NCBI GenBank assembly: GCA_947460275.1
Contig: CANHHZ010000088.1
Span: 1 to 8,349 of the forward strand
Direction of reading: 5' to 3'
Origin: Sphingobacteriaceae bacterium
GTDB taxonomy: Bacteria > Bacteroidota > Bacteroidia > Sphingobacteriales > Sphingobacteriaceae
Length of the DNA: 8,349 nt
Shown here: positions 5,522 to 8,349 of the stretch, in pieces
Layout of the letters: the number at the start of each line of letters is the position of its first letter
How positions within the stretch are numbered: position 1 is the stretch's first letter
Made by a program: the position numbers and the translations under genes
Notes under the pieces: model-generated
Databases searched by the model: none
What the model saw: the letters and a program-made list of their open reading frames with translations, nothing else
What the model was told of the DNA's origin: nothing

Positions 5522-6994
5522 TTATTCTCTAAAGCCTTCGGCTATTTTATAGCGTTGTTTTTCAAATTTATTGGTAATTACCTTGACCCAAAAGTTGCGC
5601 AAAAGCAACATAAATAGGCCAAATACACCAACTGCAAATAAACCCCAAAACGGATGGTCTAATGTGCCAAATGGCAGATAAATAAATATTGGTAGCAGTA
5701 TAAATGGCAAGCCCAAAATCATTTGCGAAGCACCTACACCCTGCCAATTAAAGCTGGCGCTTTTGTTAATGTCTAGCCGTTTGTAGTTGAGGGTTGCAAA
5801 GTATAGAACCACAACCGTACCAAAGCCAATGTTATACAAATAAGCGGCTAAATGTAGCAATAGCAGCTTCCAGCTCATAAACCCATAAAAACTTGCCAAA
5901 ATGGTAATCAGGGTAGATGAAATGGTAAACAACAAAAATTTGGCTTTTATAAAATCTTTAAAATCAATTTTATTGGTGAGTAAACCATCAAAATGGCTGC
6001 TTTGCCAAGCAAACATAAACTGTCCGTAAGTTAAAATGCTGATGCCTGTCATCATAATTGCGGCAAAAAGCATCATACCAAACGAATCGGTTTTTATCAT
6101 TTCGGGCTTGTACAATAGCAGTCCGTAGGCCAAAAAGAACAAACCCATCAAGGCCGAACTGCGAGAACGCTTGTGTCTTAAAATCAGTTTAAGCTCTAAA
6201 GCAGCCAATTCGCCAACGCGGCCAAACTTGTTTAAAAAAGCATAATCTGTGCTTACTTTTTTATCGTTTTTACTGCTCAATTCCTCGGTATATAAATTAG
6301 CTAGTAAATATTTCGAGTTTACGAGAAGCATTAAGGCCGCTGCCAAAGTAAAAAACAATGCAATGAAAGGATAGCGGGCAATAGCCAAAAACGTGTTGTT
6401 AGAAACGTTTCGGAGCGAAATGATTTGGTAATAATCTAATCCTATGCCAATTAAAATTAAGGACAAGCCCAGCCCAAAGTACATCACGTTGTTAATTGCT
6501 TTGCGCTTCAGGTACAAAATAAAAAAGTTGTTAAAAACGGCGATAGACACCATGGTTAACATGTACATGGCTCCAGTTAACATACCTAAACTGGGTGCTA
6601 TTTTAACAAATATAAAAGGGAAAAACACAAAGAAAGGCAAGAAATTGAACAGCGAAAAGAGCGATTTTATATTTAAAAAGTTAACAATTTGTCGGCGTGA
6701 AATTTTGAGGTGCAAATAGGGAATAATACTAAGTGTTGGCAGCTCTTGCAGTTGCATGCGCAACGCAAATTCTATTAAAAAGTAATATAAAATAAAGGAG
6801 TTAAAAACAGTAATGGTGTTTTGACCAGGAAAAATTTTACCAATAAAAAGTTCCATACCAAAGCCAACTACAATGGCCATAGCCAAAAAATAAAGTATAA
6901 AAAAGCCCAAAAGTACTTGCGCTACAATGCTGCCTGCTTTGTTTCGGCTACGCCAAAATTCTTTCCATTGGTGGTTTAAAAAGGTACTTAGCAT
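5522..6994 (-). CDS. 12-TM ABC permease, DUF5687-type
   Basis: 490 residues and very hydrophobic, with about 12 membrane spans (roughly 23-43, 61-78, 111-134, 137-162, 170-188, 205-227, 281-295, 306-326, 352-374, 377-403, 426-442, 448-466). I recognise it as the DUF5687 kind of Bacteroidota membrane protein regularly paired with an ABC ATPase. The two halves look like a duplicated 6-TM unit: each opens with a basic amphipathic coupling-helix-like segment (HQWKEFWRSRNKAGS at 8-22; LELKLILRHKRSRSS at 266-280) leading into the first span of its half. This suggests that one polypeptide supplies both transmembrane halves, served by two copies of the ATPase encoded 4 nt downstream. The start ATG at 6994 is one base after the rarA stop (TAA-T-ATG), indicating translational coupling. 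The transported substrate cannot be inferred. Confidence 0.88.
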   Translation of the reverse strand: MLSTFLNHQWKEFWRSRNKAGSIVAQVLLGFFILYFLAMAIVVGFGMELFIGKIFPGQNTITVFNSFILYYFLIEFALRMQLQELPTLSIIPYLHLKISRRQIVNFLNIKSLFSLFNFLPFFVFFPFIFVKIAPSLGMLTGAMYMLTMVSIAVFNNFFILYLKRKAINNVMYFGLGLSLILIGIGLDYYQIISLRNVSNNTFLAIARYPFIALFFTLAAALMLLVNSKYLLANLYTEELSSKNDKKVSTDYAFLNKFGRVGELAALELKLILRHKRSRSSALMGLFFLAYGLLLYKPEMIKTDSFGMMLFAAIMMTGISILTYGQFMFAWQSSHFDGLLTNKIDFKDFIKAKFLLFTISSTLITILASFYGFMSWKLLLLHLAAYLYNIGFGTVVVLYFATLNYKRLDINKSASFNWQGVGASQMILGLPFILLPIFIYLPFGTLDHPFWGLFAVGVFGLFMLLLRNFWVKVITNKFEKQRYKIAEGFRE

Positions 6995-6995
6995 A

Positions 6996-8276
6996 TTAAT
7001 AATTGTATTTGTTTTTCCAGTTCTGTTTCAGTTTTTCTCTCATTTTTTCTTCTGCCGGATTTTTACCTGGGTCGTACAGTTTTGTCCCGCTCAATTGTTC
7101 GGGCATATACTCTTGATCCGAAAAGTTGCCTTCGTAACCGTGCGCATATTGGTAGTCTTTTCCATAGCCTATGTTTTTCATCAACTTTGTTGGTGCATTG
7201 CGAATATGTAATGGGACTGGCAAATTGCCAAATTGTTTCACCAAGGCTTGTGCTTTATTTATAGCCTCATAGCTGGCGTTGCTTTTTGCGCTCGATGCCA
7301 AGTAGGTTACACATTGCGAAAGGATAATGCGGGCTTCGGGATAGCCAATTACGTTTACCGCCGTAAAGCAGTTATTTGCCAATAAAAGTGCATTTGGGTT
7401 GGCATTTCCGATGTCTTCGGAAGCTAAGATTAATAACCTTCGGGCAATGAACAAGGGGTCTTCGCCACCTTCTATCATCCTGGCCAGCCAATACACTGCC
7501 GCATTTGGGTCGCTGCCGCGGATAGATTTGATAAATGCCGAAATGATGTCGTAATGTTGCTCGCCCGCTTTATCGTACAAAGCTAAATTTTGTTGTGCAT
7601 GGGCGAGGACATTTTCGTTAGTAAGTTCTATTTTATTGCCTCCAATGCCGTTAATGGCAATTTCCAATACATTTAAAAGCTTACGTGCATCGCCACCTGA
7701 TAGCCTAATTAAAGCCTCGTGTTCTTTGATGCTGATCTGTTTTTGCGCTAAAACTTCATCCTTTTTAAGCGCAGTTTGCAGCAAACCCACCAATTCGTCT
7801 TCATTTAGCGCCTGTAAAATATAAACTTGGCAACGCGACAGCAAAGCCGAAATGACTTCGAAAGAAGGATTTTCGGTGGTAGCACCAATTAAGGTAACCA
7901 AACCTCGTTCTACTGCGCCCAATAAACTGTCTTGCTGACTTTTGCTAAAACGGTGTATCTCGTCTATAAACAAAATGGGCAAACCCATCAAACTATCTTT
8001 TAGGGCTGCGGCTTTGTCTATGACTTCTCTAATGTCTTTTACACCCGAATTGATAGCGCTGAGGTTAAAAAAAGGTCTGTCTAAACTTTGTGAAATGATA
8101 TAGGCTAAGGTGGTTTTGCCCACGCCAGGCGGCCCCCAAAAAATCATCGATGGCAATTGCCCGCTTTCTATGGCCTTACGCAAAACTGCATCTTTGCCTA
8201 CCAAATGCTTTTGCCCAACGTACTCGTCGAGGTTTTGTGGCCGCATTCTTTCTGCTAAAGGAGGTAGATTTTGCAT
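6996..8276 (-). CDS. rarA: Replication-associated recombination protein A (AAA+ ATPase)
   Basis: 426 residues, the normal length for RarA/MgsA (eukaryotic WRNIP1/Mgs1 family), a cytoplasmic AAA+ ATPase that acts at stalled or damaged replication forks and is related to clamp-loader subunits. The N-terminus has the family block PLAERMRP..LDEYVGQ (6-22). Walker A is GPPGVGKT (48-55), Walker B is ILFIDEIHRF (101-110, Asp105/Glu106), sensor 1 lies in GATTENPSF (131-139), the arginine finger is probably Arg148 in LLSRCQ, and sensor 2 is Arg198 in GGDARKLLN. The C-terminal tetramerisation part contains SIRGSDPNAAVYWLARM (251-267), EDPLFIARR (272-280), ASEDIGNANP (285-294) and the late block VPLHIRNAPTKLMK (354-367). 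ATG 8276 is chosen because it keeps the PLAERMRP block; Met11 would cut it. No Shine-Dalgarno sequence is seen. It is the first visible gene of a three-gene unit with the ABC permease and ATPase. Confidence 0.96.
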   Translation of the reverse strand: MQNLPPLAERMRPQNLDEYVGQKHLVGKDAVLRKAIESGQLPSMIFWGPPGVGKTTLAYIISQSLDRPFFNLSAINSGVKDIREVIDKAAALKDSLMGLPILFIDEIHRFSKSQQDSLLGAVERGLVTLIGATTENPSFEVISALLSRCQVYILQALNEDELVGLLQTALKKDEVLAQKQISIKEHEALIRLSGGDARKLLNVLEIAINGIGGNKIELTNENVLAHAQQNLALYDKAGEQHYDIISAFIKSIRGSDPNAAVYWLARMIEGGEDPLFIARRLLILASEDIGNANPNALLLANNCFTAVNVIGYPEARIILSQCVTYLASSAKSNASYEAINKAQALVKQFGNLPVPLHIRNAPTKLMKNIGYGKDYQYAHGYEGNFSDQEYMPEQLSGTKLYDPGKNPAEEKMREKLKQNWKNKYNY

Positions 8277-8284
8277 CGGTCTGG

Positions 8285-8326
8285 GTTAAAAGTTAAAAGT
8301 ACAAAGTTGAAAGGATAAAGTGAAAT
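8285..8326. repeat. Degenerate 7-bp tandem repeat upstream of rarA
   Basis: On the + strand the sequence splits into six consecutive heptads: GTTAAAA, GTTAAAA, GTACAAA, GTTGAAA, GGATAAA and GTGAAAT, with consensus GTTnAAA (TTTnAAC on the rarA strand). It begins 9 bp before the rarA ATG. One unit on the minus strand reads CAACTTTG (8309-8302), one mismatch from the -7 box TAnnTTTG, so the rarA promoter may lie within the repeat. Nothing else is visible in 8327-8349, and the upstream gene is outside the window. Confidence 0.6.
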
Positions 8327-8349
8327 AAAATTGATTTTACAGCCTATTA

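Noticed and set aside
916..7824. Many overlapping antisense or alternate-frame open frames inside hutH, the ABC genes and rarA
   Set aside because: They lie within well-supported genes, have no family features and have low-complexity or cysteine/serine-rich shadow-type composition.

Overview
The window comes from a Bacteroidota chromosome, most likely a Sphingobacteriaceae member such as Pedobacter. The evidence is AT-rich DNA, no clear Shine-Dalgarno sequences, several TAnnTTTG-type -7 promoter boxes, an outer-membrane TonB-dependent receptor, a DUF5687-type permease paired with an ABC ATPase, and protein sequences that read as typical of the phylum. The genus is inferred from recalled protein flavour, not from a search.

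Layout. Bases 1-765 (+) hold the C-terminal part of a TonB-dependent receptor whose start lies outside the window; a strong hairpin-plus-T-run terminator follows at 820-852. Bases 3421-864 (-) hold a Gfo/Idh/MocA-type oxidoreductase and then, 44 bp downstream, histidine ammonia-lyase (hutH). A short divergent promoter region (3422-3497) separates these from a small single gene of unknown function on the + strand (3498-3842). A bidirectional terminator (3857-3894) lies between that gene and a convergent gene for a glycine-zipper OmpA-like lipoprotein (4596-3916, -). Upstream of the OmpA gene is a 225-bp gap that contains a perfect 51-bp palindrome (4742-4792). The last block (8276-4822, -) is a tightly packed three-gene unit: rarA (replication-associated AAA+ ATPase), a 12-TM permease of the DUF5687 kind and its ABC ATPase, with gaps of 1 and 4 nt. 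A degenerate 7-bp tandem repeat lies just upstream of rarA.

How the genes work together. The permease and ATPase almost certainly form one ABC transporter. rarA is probably only a transcriptional neighbour. The other genes are ordinary housekeeping or catabolic genes with no obvious shared pathway; hutH stands without the rest of the hut pathway. I see no phage, transposase, CRISPR array, RNA gene or defence system, and nothing that amounts to a new multi-gene system. The most interesting signals are non-coding or small: the 51-bp palindrome, a REP-like palindrome embedded in frame in the small unknown gene, paired -7 boxes placed so close to their ATGs that the divergent genes may be leaderless, and the heptad repeat upstream of rarA.
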